From: Anthocerotibacter panamensis C109
GTDB lineage: Bacteria > Cyanobacteriota > Cyanobacteriia > Gloeobacterales > Anthocerotibacteraceae
Length of the DNA stretch: 64,000 nucleotides
NCBI RefSeq assembly: GCF_018389385.1
Contig: NZ_CP062698.1
Location: 685,501 to 749,500, forward strand
Direction: 5' to 3'
Shown here: positions 41,990-52,146 of the stretch, in pieces
How the letters are laid out: every line of letters begins with the position of its first letter
How positions within the stretch are numbered: position 1 is the stretch's first letter
The notes under the pieces: generated by a model
Seen by the model: the letters and a program-made list of their open reading frames with translations, nothing else
Databases searched by the model: none
Told to the model about the DNA's origin: nothing
Made by a program: the position numbers and the translations under genes

Positions 41990-44245
41990 TTAGGGGGTCG
42001 TGATGGGCAGCGTCCGACCCTGGACCGTGGGTGCCGGGGTAACCCCCAGGATGCTGAGGATCGTCGGGGCCACATCAATGTTAGAGACAGCTCTCAAGTC
42101 GGGGCCGGAGAGGATATTGGGGCCAGCCGCGTAGAAGATCGCGCTCATGATGGGCAGCGAAGAACTGTAGCCATGGGCTCCATAAAAATTGGGCTGAGAG
42201 AGGACGAGTTGCCCCGAGGTGGGACTGGTGTCGCCCTGACGCAGAACAACCGGGTTTTGGGTGCCGTCGAAGTTATAGCCGAGATTGAGAATGGCGAGGA
42301 CATCCCCGCCGTCTTGTCCAATCAGGGTATTGGTGCCTGTTGCCGTGGGCAGCGGACGGGGGGTCACTGTCGCAAACAGGGGCCTACTCCCGCCTAGGGT
42401 GTAGGTGGGGTTGGTATCCACTGCTGCGCGCAGGGCAGCCACAACTTGGCTTTGGAGGGCGGTGTAGTTGGGGGTGGCGGTGGGATCTGTGCTGACTGCG
42501 CCATTGGACTCCCGGCCCTGGGTGCTGATATAGATATTGACAGCGGGACCGGCGGTGGTGGCCCGGACTTGGCTGGTGCTAAAGCCCGCGTTAGCCAAGA
42601 TGGCATTGATATTCACTGCGGTATGGAAGGGGGCCATGCCGTGGTCCGAGACGACAAAGACATTGCTGTTGGGCACGCCATTGGTCAGGCCCACCTGCGG
42701 CGCATTGACGATCCGGTCCACCGCGCTGCTTGCAGTCTGATAGGCGAACTGCACGTATTTCCGATAGCGGGCGACTCTGCTAGGATCCTGGTTCGCGCCA
42801 ATCTGTGGGGTGGAGAAGTTGGTGGATTGACGGGGGTCAGTCAGGGTGAATTGGTGCCCGGAACCGTCCGGCTGCTCGATATAGATCATCACCACGTCGG
42901 CGTTGGGGTTCTGGTTGATGGCCCGCAGTCCAATGCGCGTCTGGAAATCGACAAAGTCCCGCGTCTGCTCTTCGTAAATACCTTCCAATTCCTGATCGGG
43001 GAAGCTGACGAAGCTGGAGGGCGTGGCGTCAATGCGCTCTACGATGCGGAAATCTGACTGGGCTGCCCAGAAGCCAACATTCCGATTGATGTCGTCCACG
43101 TTGGCTAGGGGCGCAGGGTCCAAGAGCACCCCGGCTTGCTTGGTGCGCGGGATATACGTGGCACTTGAGTGGGCAAAACGTACTGTGCTCAAATCGGGGG
43201 CAAGATTGGCGACATAGAAGGTCATGCCCACATTGAAGTAGCTACCCTCCAGGAAGAACCGTCCCGAGTTGACGGAGATCGTTCCGTCGGGATTACTCGT
43301 GGGCCGAGCTACGTAGGCAGGGCCAGTGGCAGGGAGGGTAAAAGGACCGGGCTGAATGCCCCGTGTACTGTCAAAAAAGACGAGCATGTTGTAGTTGACC
43401 ACCCCATCATCGGTCGTGTCTAGGGCTGCAACCCGGATGTCATAGCGGGTGCCCCCGGCGATGGTGTTGGTGCTGCATACGGCGGTGGGCACAGTCGGAC
43501 TCGTCGCGGGCGAGCAGAAGAAGGTCTCAAGGGTGCCTGTCGCCACGGCATTAAAGAACGTTACCCCCGCTGCGGTCAATTGGCTGGATACAGTCGCGTC
43601 CGCACTAAAGCTACTCGCGGTCAGGTTAAAGCCCCGTTGAAAAGGCGCGGTCGCTGCGCCGAAGGGGATTGTGTAGTCTACGGTACGCGCTGCGCTGTTT
43701 TGGACGACCGTCGAGGTACCGGGCAGGAGCACGTTCAACCCGTCTCCACCGGGCCAAGTTGCCGTAACGACGGTTTTGCCCGCAGCGCGAGCACGCACCC
43801 ACAGCGGTTCAGCCGTAGGATTAGCGGTAGGAGAAGCCGCAACCGGAGGACTAGCACTAGGTTGGGCCAATTGGTAGCCACCGATGGGCGCACCAAAGCC
43901 ACTGACGTTATTGTTAAAAGGGCTAGAGACCAGATGGAAGGTATTGCCAAAAATATCGTTATTCGCTGCAGTGGAGCCGGTCGCAATAGCGATATGCGCG
44001 GGGGCGGTGATGGAAGGAGTGATGGTGGTATTGGTCAGCGCGCGAATCCCGGCACTCCTGAGCAGAGCCAAACCGGTACCCGCCGGGATAGTACCATTTG
44101 CGATCAACGGGTTGAGCACTGAGGGCGTTGCGCCGTCCAGGGAGATGAGAATCACCTTGGGGGCAGCAGAAAGTTGTGCAGCAACGGTCAGGGGTAAAAC
44201 CGCAGCCAGCAGAAAAGCTGGCGCGGAAGAACGAAAACGTTTCAT
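41990..44245 (-). CDS. Secreted alkaline phosphatase-superfamily protein (type I phosphodiesterase/nucleotide pyrophosphatase-like)
   Basis: A 751-residue protein with a signal peptide (to about residue 27). The metal-binding aspartate is in VILISLDGATPSVL, the Thr nucleophile likely in NTTITPSITAPAH, the Asp-His pair in VFVVSDHGMAPFH (about 530) and the final His in GAHGYSSSLPIMSAIF (about 690). This is the two-zinc layout of phosphodiesterases, pyrophosphatases and sulfatase-like hydrolases. It probably acts in the periplasm or outside on phosphate esters. Inserted beta-rich segments (about 190-400) make it longer than simple members. The substrate is unknown. Confidence 0.82.
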   Translation of the reverse strand: MKRFRSSAPAFLLAAVLPLTVAAQLSAAPKVILISLDGATPSVLNPLIANGTIPAGTGLALLRSAGIRALTNTTITPSITAPAHIAIATGSTAANNDIFGNTFHLVSSPFNNNVSGFGAPIGGYQLAQPSASPPVAASPTANPTAEPLWVRARAAGKTVVTATWPGGDGLNVLLPGTSTVVQNSAARTVDYTIPFGAATAPFQRGFNLTASSFSADATVSSQLTAAGVTFFNAVATGTLETFFCSPATSPTVPTAVCSTNTIAGGTRYDIRVAALDTTDDGVVNYNMLVFFDSTRGIQPGPFTLPATGPAYVARPTSNPDGTISVNSGRFFLEGSYFNVGMTFYVANLAPDLSTVRFAHSSATYIPRTKQAGVLLDPAPLANVDDINRNVGFWAAQSDFRIVERIDATPSSFVSFPDQELEGIYEEQTRDFVDFQTRIGLRAINQNPNADVVMIYIEQPDGSGHQFTLTDPRQSTNFSTPQIGANQDPSRVARYRKYVQFAYQTASSAVDRIVNAPQVGLTNGVPNSNVFVVSDHGMAPFHTAVNINAILANAGFSTSQVRATTAGPAVNIYISTQGRESNGAVSTDPTATPNYTALQSQVVAALRAAVDTNPTYTLGGSRPLFATVTPRPLPTATGTNTLIGQDGGDVLAILNLGYNFDGTQNPVVLRQGDTSPTSGQLVLSQPNFYGAHGYSSSLPIMSAIFYAAGPNILSGPDLRAVSNIDVAPTILSILGVTPAPTVQGRTLPITTP

Positions 44246-44416
44246 AGGACCAAAACTCCAAGGTCTGGCAATCGCGGCTCATTGTGACAGGTGGGGCTTA
44301 AGCCTGCGTTAACAGGTAGCCGGTGAATTGCCCCTTCAGGTCGCTTGCGGACAAAGCCATGCGATTCTCTGCCCGTAAGAGCTGCTGTCCAGGTTTCAGC
44401 AAAAAGCCGGTCGCCC

Positions 44417-45127
44417 TTAGCCCGCTGTGATCAAAGTGCCGACCTGTTCGCCGCAGGCAGCCCGCCAGATGTTGCCCTTCTCGAAGAGGTTAAAGACCAA
44501 AAGTGGGATCTGATTTTCTTTGCACAGGGCGATGGCTGTCGCATCCATAACCCTAAGGTCACGCTGGAGCATCTCGGAGAAATGCAGGTGCTCGTAGCGG
44601 TGGGCGTCCTTGTTGAGCAAGGGGTCTGAATCGTAGACCCCATCTACTTTAGTTGCCTTAAAAATCACCTCAGCCCCGATCTCCGCCGCCCGCAGCGCCG
44701 CTGTCGTATCCGTGGTGAAAAAGGGATTACCCGAACCCGCACCGAAGATCACCACCCGGCCCTTTTCGAGGTGGCGCATAGCCCGACGGCGGATGTAGGG
44801 TTCAGCGATCTGCTGCATAGCGATAGCCGTCTGGACCCTGGTCGGGATCTCGACGTGCTCTAGGGCATCTTGGAGGGTCAGGGCATTCATCACGGTCGCC
44901 AGCATCCCCACATAGTCGGCACTCGCCCGGTCCATCCCCCTAGAAGCCTTGCTCACCCCGCGAAAGATATTGCCTCCACCCACGACAACCGCGAGTTCCA
45001 CCCCGCTTTTGACGATCTGACCAATTTCTTGTGCGATCTGATTTACGATATCCGGGGCAATCCCATATTCTTGGTCCCCCATGAGCGCTTCGCCGCTGAG
45101 TTTGAGCAGAACTCGCTTGTACCGCAT
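44417..45127 (-). CDS. pyrH: Uridylate kinase (UMP kinase)
   Basis: 236 residues from ATG 45127 ([17 protein letters not shown]); the frame is open to 45205 but the extra 26 residues are not conserved. It has the amino-acid kinase fold with the glycine loop [22 protein letters not shown] for UMP binding, and a C-terminal [13 protein letters not shown]. It phosphorylates UMP to UDP in the cytosol as a hexamer, usually activated by GTP. It follows hppD by 55 bases on the same strand; frr, its usual neighbour, is not seen. Confidence 0.95.
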   Translation of the reverse strand: MRYKRVLLKLSGEALMGDQEYGIAPDIVNQIAQEIGQIVKSGVELAVVVGGGNIFRGVSKASRGMDRASADYVGMLATVMNALTLQDALEHVEIPTRVQTAIAMQQIAEPYIRRRAMRHLEKGRVVIFGAGSGNPFFTTDTTAALRAAEIGAEVIFKATKVDGVYDSDPLLNKDAHRYEHLHFSEMLQRDLRVMDATAIALCKENQIPLLVFNLFEKGNIWRAACGEQVGTLITAG

Positions 45128-45182
45128 GTTCAAAAATCCCCGTGAAGCGTTGAAAAGGGGCAACCCAAGTTGCGGTAATAGC

Positions 45183-46202
45183 TTAACATCCTCTGTCCCC
45201 CCCAAAGTGTTCTACGGGTTGCCTGCGGGCTTGTTCGCGCTCAATGGCCGTAAAGAGGGCCTGAAAATTGCCCGCCCCAAAACCCACCCGCTGCCCCAGA
45301 CGCTGGATAACTTCAAAGAAAAAAGTCGGCTCCTGAAAAATCGGCTGCGTGAAGACCTGCAATAGGCGCTGTTCGGGGAGGTTGGGGTCGAGGTCCACCA
45401 GAATACCCAACGCCTGGAGGCGGGTGCCATAGCTGGAAAGCCAGGGTCGGTTGCGGTAGTAGTCGGATGGAGCCTCCAAAAAAGTCAGTCCCCCGGCTTG
45501 CAAGCGAGACACATCTGCAAAGATATCCCGGCTTGCCAGAGCCACATGCTGGACCCCGGCACCCCGGTTGTAGTCGAGGAATTCCTGGACCTGAGAATTG
45601 AGCGAGGCAGGCTCATTGATAGGAACCTGAACCGTGCCCGTGGCGTTGACGAGGACACAGCTATGTAGGGCGGACGCCTCCCCAGCAATCGTATAGCGCT
45701 CACGAACCGACCAGCCCAAGACCCGCTGATACCAAGCACTCACCGCCTGCATCCGCCCCGAGCCAACGTTGATGACCACATGGTCGATGCCTGCAAATCC
45801 ACACTCCGCCTGTGCAGCCCCGACCCGCGTAGTCCCGACTCGCGGAGTCCCGACTCGAAAGGTATGGCTCACCTCTGCCACCCCCCGGATAGTCAAGAAA
45901 TCCATACCCTCTTCAAGCAGCTCAACCCCAGACAAACAAGCGCGGACCTGAGCTAGATCCTCTACCCGAAAGGCCACATCCCCGACCCCCTCCGGGTGCT
46001 CTGCCAGATAAGCCCCAGCCCGAGAACCCGAAAAAGGCTGCGTCAGCGCCAAAGTCACCCCCCCACAGCCCAGCACGACCTGACCGGGTTGCGTCGCGAC
46101 GACCACCCCCCCCAGCCGGGTGCAAAACCAGTCGCGCCAGTACATCAGGTCGCGCACAAAAAAAGTCAGCCGGTCAAAGCCCAGGATTTCCGGGAAACTC
46201 AC
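45183..46202 (-). CDS. hppD: 4-hydroxyphenylpyruvate dioxygenase
   Basis: A 339-residue non-heme iron enzyme converting 4-hydroxyphenylpyruvate to homogentisate, the head-group precursor of tocopherol. The iron ligands are visible: His141 (IDHVVIN), His219 (GVQHVALAS) and Glu297 (FFFEVIQR). A 5-residue repeat [15 protein letters not shown] lies in the linker between the two vicinal-oxygen-chelate domains (117-130). Its start overlaps the stop of the methyltransferase by four bases, forming a two-gene tocopherol unit. Confidence 0.93.
   Translation of the reverse strand: MSFPEILGFDRLTFFVRDLMYWRDWFCTRLGGVVVATQPGQVVLGCGGVTLALTQPFSGSRAGAYLAEHPEGVGDVAFRVEDLAQVRACLSGVELLEEGMDFLTIRGVAEVSHTFRVGTPRVGTTRVGAAQAECGFAGIDHVVINVGSGRMQAVSAWYQRVLGWSVRERYTIAGEASALHSCVLVNATGTVQVPINEPASLNSQVQEFLDYNRGAGVQHVALASRDIFADVSRLQAGGLTFLEAPSDYYRNRPWLSSYGTRLQALGILVDLDPNLPEQRLLQVFTQPIFQEPTFFFEVIQRLGQRVGFGAGNFQALFTAIEREQARRQPVEHFGGDRGC
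45819..45863. repeat. 15-bp tandem microrepeat inside hppD
   Basis: Three adjoining units CCCGACCCGCGTAGT, CCCGACTCGCGGAGT and CCCGACTCGAAAGGT, differing at a few positions, add three five-residue steps to the inter-domain linker. Being a multiple of three, copy-number change would not break the frame. Confidence 0.7.
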
Positions 46203-47062
46203 GGTAGCTCCCGGCGCGTTGCACTGAAGACCCCGTAGCGCACCAGTCCAGTCTCATAGCCTTTCGCCATCACCCCCATAGCGAGAGCAGCGCGGATCAA
46301 AGGCCAGCCTAGGGAGCGGATTTCGGAGACCACCTGCGGGATCTGAGCGGAGTCGATGACCAGATTCCAGAATTGGGCGACTTGCTGGGACCAGTCGGTG
46401 CTCTCAATAGCGCTATAGCCCAGCTCCGTCAGGATCTGCGTGTAGGCTGGGATGCTGAGGATATAGGGCAGATAATAGACTTTGTAGAGCTTCTCAAGTT
46501 GCTGTTCTTCCCGACGGCTCAACTGCCCGTCCCGGCAGCACCATGTGGCAAGCATAAGCTTCCCGCCCGGTCGGAGTACCCGTAGACATTCGCTGAGGAA
46601 GCGCTTTTTGTCAGCCATATGCTCCCCGCTCTCCAACGACCAGACCACGTCAAAACTGTTATCGGGATAGGGCAGGGCTAAAGCATCAGCCACCTCAAAT
46701 TGCACCTGCCCCGCCAAGCCATGCGCTTGTGCCCGCGCCTGTGCCCGCGCCGCCTGAACCGGACTCAGGGTAATGCCTGTCACCCGAGCGTCAAACTTCT
46801 GCGCCAGATAGAGACTGCTCCCGCCAATGCCGCAACCCACATCCAGCACGCTTTGGGCGGTAGTCACCCCGCACCACTTTAAAAGCTCCACGATGAGGTC
46901 CACCTGAGCCTGACGGCGGTCCTTGACGGTGGTCGGCGTCTCCCAATAGCCGTGGTGCATATGCTCCCCCCAGACTTTTTCCCACAGCCGCGAGGAACAG
47001 TCATAGAACTGCTGAATATCGCGTACCAGTTGTGCTGGAGTCTGCTCTGTCTTCATTCCCAC
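46199..47062 (-). CDS. Gamma-tocopherol methyltransferase
   Basis: A 287-residue SAM-dependent methyltransferase (start may be Met3). The head IQQFYDCSSRLWEKVWGEHM plus HHGYW is the hallmark of tocopherol methyltransferases; VLDVGCGIGGSSLYLA is the SAM-binding motif I, and DNSFDVVWSLESGEHM the later substrate/SAM block. The enzyme converts gamma- to alpha-tocopherol in the membrane. Synechocystis slr0089 has the same motif order. A plastoquinone-pathway methyltransferase is the alternative. It is the first gene of the pair with hppD. Confidence 0.85.
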   Translation of the reverse strand: MGMKTEQTPAQLVRDIQQFYDCSSRLWEKVWGEHMHHGYWETPTTVKDRRQAQVDLIVELLKWCGVTTAQSVLDVGCGIGGSSLYLAQKFDARVTGITLSPVQAARAQARAQAHGLAGQVQFEVADALALPYPDNSFDVVWSLESGEHMADKKRFLSECLRVLRPGGKLMLATWCCRDGQLSRREEQQLEKLYKVYYLPYILSIPAYTQILTELGYSAIESTDWSQQVAQFWNLVIDSAQIPQVVSEIRSLGWPLIRAALAMGVMAKGYETGLVRYGVFSATRRELP

Positions 47063-47284
47063 CGGCTATCTCCACAAGACCTAACCATCCACTGTACAGG
47101 CCACCTTTTGTATCTACCAGAAGGAATCCAGGGTTGACCAAGGCCGCCTTGCCCCTGATCTTGACGCATCGTAGCCGCAAAAAGCTCCCCTTGTACACAG
47201 GTTCTCAAAAATTTTCTCCACATATAGCGGGAAGTTTTTGAATATCGCTATACTTGGTGCATTGTGCATTAGGTGGCGGGCAGA

Positions 47285-47821
47285 ATGCGGTGGGTTTACT
47301 TGGTAGTGCTTGGGGTTTTTACTGCTCCGGTAGCAGCCCAGGGATGGGACTATGTACGACCGGGTTATCTGTCTGTTGCTGAGCGCCCGCTCCCCCCACC
47401 CCCGCCCCGGCTTGTGCCACCGCCCGACTCGACCCAAGTCCTCCCGCCGCCGCTTGCCGTCCCAGCGCGTCCTCCTGCGACGAAAAAAAAGCGCCCAGAG
47501 AACAGTACCCCTCAGGTGCTACCGGTGAGCACCCCGACCCCCACTGATCCCTGGGAAAGACCCATCCCCCTTGCCGCCCCAGTGATCGTTTATCCCGAAG
47601 GGGCACGGATCGCCGGTCAGGAAGGGCGGGCCATCATCCGGGCTTTTATTGACGAGACCGGCACGGTCACCCAAACTCAGGTCATGCACACGACTGGTTA
47701 CCCGGCCCTGGATAGCGCTGCTGAGGCTTCAGTACTCCAGATGCGGTTTCGACCAGCCCAACGAGGGGTGCGAGCCGAGCCTTCCCAAGTCGATGTTCCG
47801 ATTAGTTTTAGCCTGAGTTGA
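47285..47821 (+). CDS. TonB-family C-terminal domain protein
   Basis: About 178 residues from ATG 47285 (an in-frame GTG lies at 47273). A short signal or anchor helix (MRWVYLVVLGVFTAPVAAQ) is followed by a proline-rich spacer and a TonB C-terminal domain: APVIVYPEGARIAGQEGRAI, DETGTVTQTQVMHTTGYPAL, then VLQMRFRPA. TonB proteins transmit inner-membrane energy to outer-membrane transporters. Because the signal looks cleavable, it may instead be a periplasmic protein of the same fold. No ExbB/ExbD is adjacent. Confidence 0.8.
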   Translation: MRWVYLVVLGVFTAPVAAQGWDYVRPGYLSVAERPLPPPPPRLVPPPDSTQVLPPPLAVPARPPATKKKRPENSTPQVLPVSTPTPTDPWERPIPLAAPVIVYPEGARIAGQEGRAIIRAFIDETGTVTQTQVMHTTGYPALDSAAEASVLQMRFRPAQRGVRAEPSQVDVPISFSLS

Positions 47822-47867
47822 ATCCCAAAGCCCACAGAAAACAAGCTTTTAGCTCATCGTCGGGCAG

Positions 47868-50312
47868 GTGGTATGGACTCACGATGCTAAACTTTTTCCT
47901 AAATATGCATTGGGTGGTGTGGAAGTGAAGAGATTAGGGCGTGAGCGGCGCTTACATCATTTGCTGGCAAAGATGCTGGTCGTCTCGGGGTTGGTGGCGG
48001 CGGCTCCTGTTTTGGCGCAAGATGCCGAATTTTTTAAAGGAATGCCCGCCCGTAGCCTCGGTCCGGCGGGGATGAGCGGACGGATAGCAGCGATTGAGGG
48101 CATCAACGCTGACCCAAGCACCCTCTATGTGGGCGCGGCGACGGGTGGGGTCTGGAAAACGACCAACAGCGGGACGACTTGGACCCCGATTTTTGATGAA
48201 CAAAAAGCTTCTTCGATAGGAGCGATTGCTGCTTTTCAGCCCAATCCGAGTACCGTCTGGGTCGGCACGGGTGAGGCCAATCTCCGCAATAGTGCCGGGG
48301 TGGGCCGGGGCGTCTTCAAAAGCCTGGATGGGGGCAAGACTTGGAAGTTTTTGGGACTGGAGAAGACCGAGCATATCTCCCGGATTTTGCTGCACCCGAC
48401 CAATCCCGATATCGCCTACGTCGCTGCTCTAGGCACCACTTGGGGCGAAAATCCCGAGCGCGGGGTCTTCAAAACGAGTGATGGAGGCAAGACCTGGAAA
48501 AAAATCCTGTTTGTGGACAACCGCAGCGGGGCGGCAGACCTGATCTTAGACCCGAGCAACCCCAACCGTCTGCTCGCCGCCGTCTGGGAACACCGCCGCT
48601 GGCCCTGGTTTTTTAAATCGGGCGGTGCAGGTAGCGGGCTGTATCTGAGCGTGGATGGCGGGGACTCCTGGAAAAAACTGACCCCCAAAGAGGGCCTGCC
48701 CGAAGGAGAACTGGGCCGCATCGGTCTCGCTTTTGCGCCAAGTAGCCCGAATATCGTCTACGCGCTGGTCGAAGCCGAAAAGAGTGCCCTGCTGCGCTCC
48801 GAGGACGGAGGAGCTACCTTCAAAACCGTAAAACAGGGGCCGGACCTGAGCCCGCGGCCCTTTTATTTCGCGAATATCGAGGTCAATCCCAAGAACGAAA
48901 ACCTCCTCTATCGGCTGCAAGTCAATCTGGATAGCAGTGCTGATGGCGGTAAAAATTTCTCGACCCTGGCTGGGATCAACACCGTCCACTCCGACCATCA
49001 CGCCCTCTGGATTCATCCCAACGGTAATTTGCTCGTCGATGGCAACGACGGCGGCGTCTCGATCAGCTACGACCGGGGCCAGAAGTGGCAGTTTGTGGAC
49101 AATCTGCCGGTCGGTCAGTTCTACCATGTGAGTGTGGACCGCGAGTACCCCTACAATATTCTGGGCGGCTTGCAGGACAACGGCTCCTGGCGCGGGCCAA
49201 GTACTAGCCTCAAACGCGACGGGATCTACAACGGTCAGTGGGAATTGGTCGGCTTCGGGGATGGCTTTGGCGTCCTGCCTGACCCAGAAAATGCCGACTA
49301 CGGCTACGCTATGTCTCAAGGCGGGAGTCTTTTTTACTACAACGTCAAAACCGCCACCCGCAAGTCCATCCGCCCCACCGAGACCGGGGTGAAGCACCGC
49401 TACAACTGGAATACCGGAATTGCGCTGGACCCCTTCAATCCAAAGGGCGTCTACTACGGCAGTCAGTTTCTCCACTACAGCCCAGACAAGGGCAACACCT
49501 GGCAGATTCTCAGCCCCGACCTGACCACCAACGACCCGACCAAACAAAAACAGTCTGAAAGTGGCGGGCTCACCCGAGACGTGACCGCCGCCGAGAACTA
49601 CTGCACGATCCTCACGATTGCCCCAAGCCCCCTCAAGTCAGGAGTCATCTGGGTGGGCACCGACGATGGGAATGTCCAACTTACCACCAACGGCGGTAAG
49701 ACCTGGACTCTGGTCTCTCAAGAACTGGTCCAATCCAACCGCGTCCCCGCCGGGACTTGGGTGCCCCAAGTCAAAGCCTCCAAATACGACCCCGCCACCG
49801 CCTATGTAGTCTTTGACGACCACCGCCGCGCCAACTGGCAGACGTATATCTTTGTTACCCGCGACTACGGCAAGTCCTGGCAGAGCTTGGTCACCCCGGA
49901 GATCGACGGTTTTGTCCACGTCCTCGAAGAAGACCCGGTAGACAAGGACCTGCTCTTTGTAGGAACCGAATTTGGGCTGTTCGTCTCGATGAATGAGGGC
50001 AAGCAGTGGCAGAAGTGGACAGGCTTCCCGACAGTGCCCGTCATGGATTTGGTCGTCCACAACCGGGACCACGACTTGGTCATCGCCACCCATGGACGGG
50101 GCATCTATGTCCTGGATGACCTGCGCCCGCTGCGGACCATGAGTCCCAAACTCGCTCAGGAAAAAATCCACCTCTTTGCAGTCGGCGACGCCTATCAATA
50201 TAGTACGAGCTTCTTCGCTGGCCCCTACATCAGCCCCGGTGACGCCCTTTTCCGGGGTGAATCCCGGCCCTACGGTGCGCTGTTGACCTATCTGCTCACC
50301 CCCCCCATCTAA
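47868..50312 (+). CDS. Secreted BNR/VPS10-like beta-propeller protein, 5' part of a frameshifted gene
   Basis: 814 residues with a signal peptide ending near VLAQDAEF; the start may be the GTG at 47868 or a later GTG near 47926. Many Asp-box/BNR repeats are visible (SLDGGKTWKF, TSDGGKTWKK, SVDGGDSWKK, DRGQKWQF, TTNGGKTWT), building two sortilin-like propellers; databases often call such proteins glycosyl hydrolases without proof. The frame ends at TAA 50310-50312 immediately after a run of eight C. Removing one C (50299-50306) joins it to the rest of the protein. Confidence 0.8.
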   Translation: MVWTHDAKLFPKYALGGVEVKRLGRERRLHHLLAKMLVVSGLVAAAPVLAQDAEFFKGMPARSLGPAGMSGRIAAIEGINADPSTLYVGAATGGVWKTTNSGTTWTPIFDEQKASSIGAIAAFQPNPSTVWVGTGEANLRNSAGVGRGVFKSLDGGKTWKFLGLEKTEHISRILLHPTNPDIAYVAALGTTWGENPERGVFKTSDGGKTWKKILFVDNRSGAADLILDPSNPNRLLAAVWEHRRWPWFFKSGGAGSGLYLSVDGGDSWKKLTPKEGLPEGELGRIGLAFAPSSPNIVYALVEAEKSALLRSEDGGATFKTVKQGPDLSPRPFYFANIEVNPKNENLLYRLQVNLDSSADGGKNFSTLAGINTVHSDHHALWIHPNGNLLVDGNDGGVSISYDRGQKWQFVDNLPVGQFYHVSVDREYPYNILGGLQDNGSWRGPSTSLKRDGIYNGQWELVGFGDGFGVLPDPENADYGYAMSQGGSLFYYNVKTATRKSIRPTETGVKHRYNWNTGIALDPFNPKGVYYGSQFLHYSPDKGNTWQILSPDLTTNDPTKQKQSESGGLTRDVTAAENYCTILTIAPSPLKSGVIWVGTDDGNVQLTTNGGKTWTLVSQELVQSNRVPAGTWVPQVKASKYDPATAYVVFDDHRRANWQTYIFVTRDYGKSWQSLVTPEIDGFVHVLEEDPVDKDLLFVGTEFGLFVSMNEGKQWQKWTGFPTVPVMDLVVHNRDHDLVIATHGRGIYVLDDLRPLRTMSPKLAQEKIHLFAVGDAYQYSTSFFAGPYISPGDALFRGESRPYGALLTYLLTPPI

Positions 50313-51105
50313 GCTGGAGGGCGCGGGCGAGCCGAAAAAAGAGGCCAAGATCGACCTGGAAATCCTGGACAGTAACGGCAACGTTATTCGCACCCTCAAA
50401 GTTCCTAAGACCAAAGGGGTAAACCGGATCGCCTGGGACCTCAGGCGCAAAGCCTTTGACACCCCCGGTGGCCCGCCGGAGGGGATGGATGACGAAGAGG
50501 ACGCAGACCGCCCCGGCATTTTGGTCCTCCCCGGTACCTACACCGCCCGCATAAAACTGGGGGACAAGGTAGTCAGTCAGCCCATCGTGGTCAAACCCGA
50601 CCCGCGCCTCACCGTAGACCCGGTGCAGTACCAACAGACCTATGACCTGTCGATGAAGACTGGGGCGCTCTTGGAACTGGTGACCAAGAGCTACAAGCAG
50701 ATGGGCGAAACCAAAAAGGCCCTCAAGACGGTACTGGACTTCTCCAAAGAACTGGACAAGACCAAAGTGGACACCCTCAAAAAAAGCGGCAAAGCCCTCG
50801 AAGCAAAACTGACCGCCCTGGCGAATCAACTGGCCCCAGAGCGGGGTCGTCAGGGGATCTACGACCGCACCGCTGCGGTGAGTGCGCAGTTGGGGGGCTT
50901 GCTGGGCACGCTCCAGAGTTCCTACGATGCCCCGACGCAAGCGGCCACTGTCCAGTACGACCACCTGCACAAGAGCGTCATAGCCATGCTCAACGAATAT
51001 AACCAGCTCTATCAAACGGACGTGCTGGCTTTCCAGAAGCAGGTGCAGGAGGCGGGGTTTTCCCTATTTAGCCCGGTTCAGACGCTGGCGGTACCTGGGA
51101 TATAG
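50305..51105 (+). pseudogene. Displaced 3' part of the BNR/VPS10-like gene
   Basis: In the +1 frame relative to the upstream part, translation continues SKLEGAGEPKKEAKIDLEIL, then FlgD/Ig-like NVIRTLKVPKTKGVNRIAWD and a helical C-terminus, ending at 51105. This is how full-length members of the family end (about 1,080 residues). An internal ATG at 50485 is not preceded by a convincing ribosome site. It is therefore a broken or slippage-dependent extension, or the result of a sequencing error in the C run. Confidence 0.75.
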
Positions 51106-51184
51106 GGCTGGCGGGGGGCTGAACAGTCCCCTGCTCGTCTAAGAAAACCAGAAATCCATACAAACTAATACCAAAATAGATAAA

Positions 51185-52069
51185 CTACGCACCCTGAGTA
51201 CATCGGCTGAGGGCTTCCTCCCAAGTCGGGGTCTGGAGCTGGAAGGCTGTCTGGAGTCGCTGATTATCCAGGACACTGTAGGCGGGCCGTTGCGCCGGGG
51301 TGGGGTAGGCGCTGGTTGGGATGGGCAAGAGCCGTTGTAATTTGCGCTCAGGATCGGAGATACGCTCCAGAAGCACCCGTGCGAAGTGGTACCATGTGGT
51401 CTCACCTGCCGCACTCAGATGATAGAGCCCCCCTCGCGCTTGGAGTAGGCCAACCGGGTCACCCTTGCCCTGGAGTAGGATTTGGGTGGTGAAGTCCCCG
51501 AGCATCCCGCTGGGAGTGGGGGCTCCGGTCTGGTCCTCGACAATTTTGAGTTCTTCGCGCTCACGGGCGAGGCGGAGGATCGTAAGCAGAAAGTTTTTGC
51601 CGCGCATCCCATAGACCCAACTGGTCCGCAAAATGAGATGGGGCACGCCTACTGCCTGGATTGCCTGTTCTCCCGCGAGCTTGGTTTGACCGTAGACGCC
51701 CAACGGCTGGACCGGGTCGCTCTCTCGATAGGGCGTGCGCTTCGTCCCGTCAAAAACGTAGTCAGTAGAATAGTGCACCAGAGCCGCACCAAGGCGCTGT
51801 GCTTCCTCTGCCAGGATACCGGGGGCGGTGCCATTGATGGCTTGAGCTAAGTCCGGCTCCTTCTCGGCTTGGTCTACAGCAGTGTAGGCGGCGGCATTGA
51901 CAATGAGTTGGGGGCGTAGTTCGCGCAAGGTCTGCCGGATGGTTTCAGGCTGGGACAGATCGAGCCCTGCGCGGTCTAAAGCTATCACTTCACCCAAGCA
52001 AGTCATGGACCGCGCCAATTCCCAGCCTACCTGTCCTTGCTTGCCCGTCACCAGAATTTTGAGTCCCAT
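51185..52069 (-). CDS. rfbD: dTDP-4-dehydrorhamnose reductase
   Basis: A 294-residue short-chain (RmlD) dehydrogenase that makes dTDP-L-rhamnose for surface polysaccharides. KILVTGKQGQVGWEL is the NAD(P) loop, STDYVFDG and the YGQTKLAGE active-site Tyr/Lys are visible, and RTSWVYGMRGKNF is a family block. The partners rfbA, rfbB and rfbC are not in the window. It is the only rhamnose gene here, downstream of a tnpB remnant. Confidence 0.92.
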   Translation of the reverse strand: MGLKILVTGKQGQVGWELARSMTCLGEVIALDRAGLDLSQPETIRQTLRELRPQLIVNAAAYTAVDQAEKEPDLAQAINGTAPGILAEEAQRLGAALVHYSTDYVFDGTKRTPYRESDPVQPLGVYGQTKLAGEQAIQAVGVPHLILRTSWVYGMRGKNFLLTILRLAREREELKIVEDQTGAPTPSGMLGDFTTQILLQGKGDPVGLLQARGGLYHLSAAGETTWYHFARVLLERISDPERKLQRLLPIPTSAYPTPAQRPAYSVLDNQRLQTAFQLQTPTWEEALSRCTQGA

Positions 52070-52146
52070 CGGTATCCTTACCTGTGCTCTGTACTGCCTG
52101 TAAGTATATTCCAGCAGGATCCTTCAAGGGCTGTGACGACTCCCGA

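Noticed and set aside
48546-49547. 333-residue minus-strand frame
   Set aside because: It lies entirely antisense to the BNR/VPS10-like gene; the sense strand has clear repeats and this frame has none.
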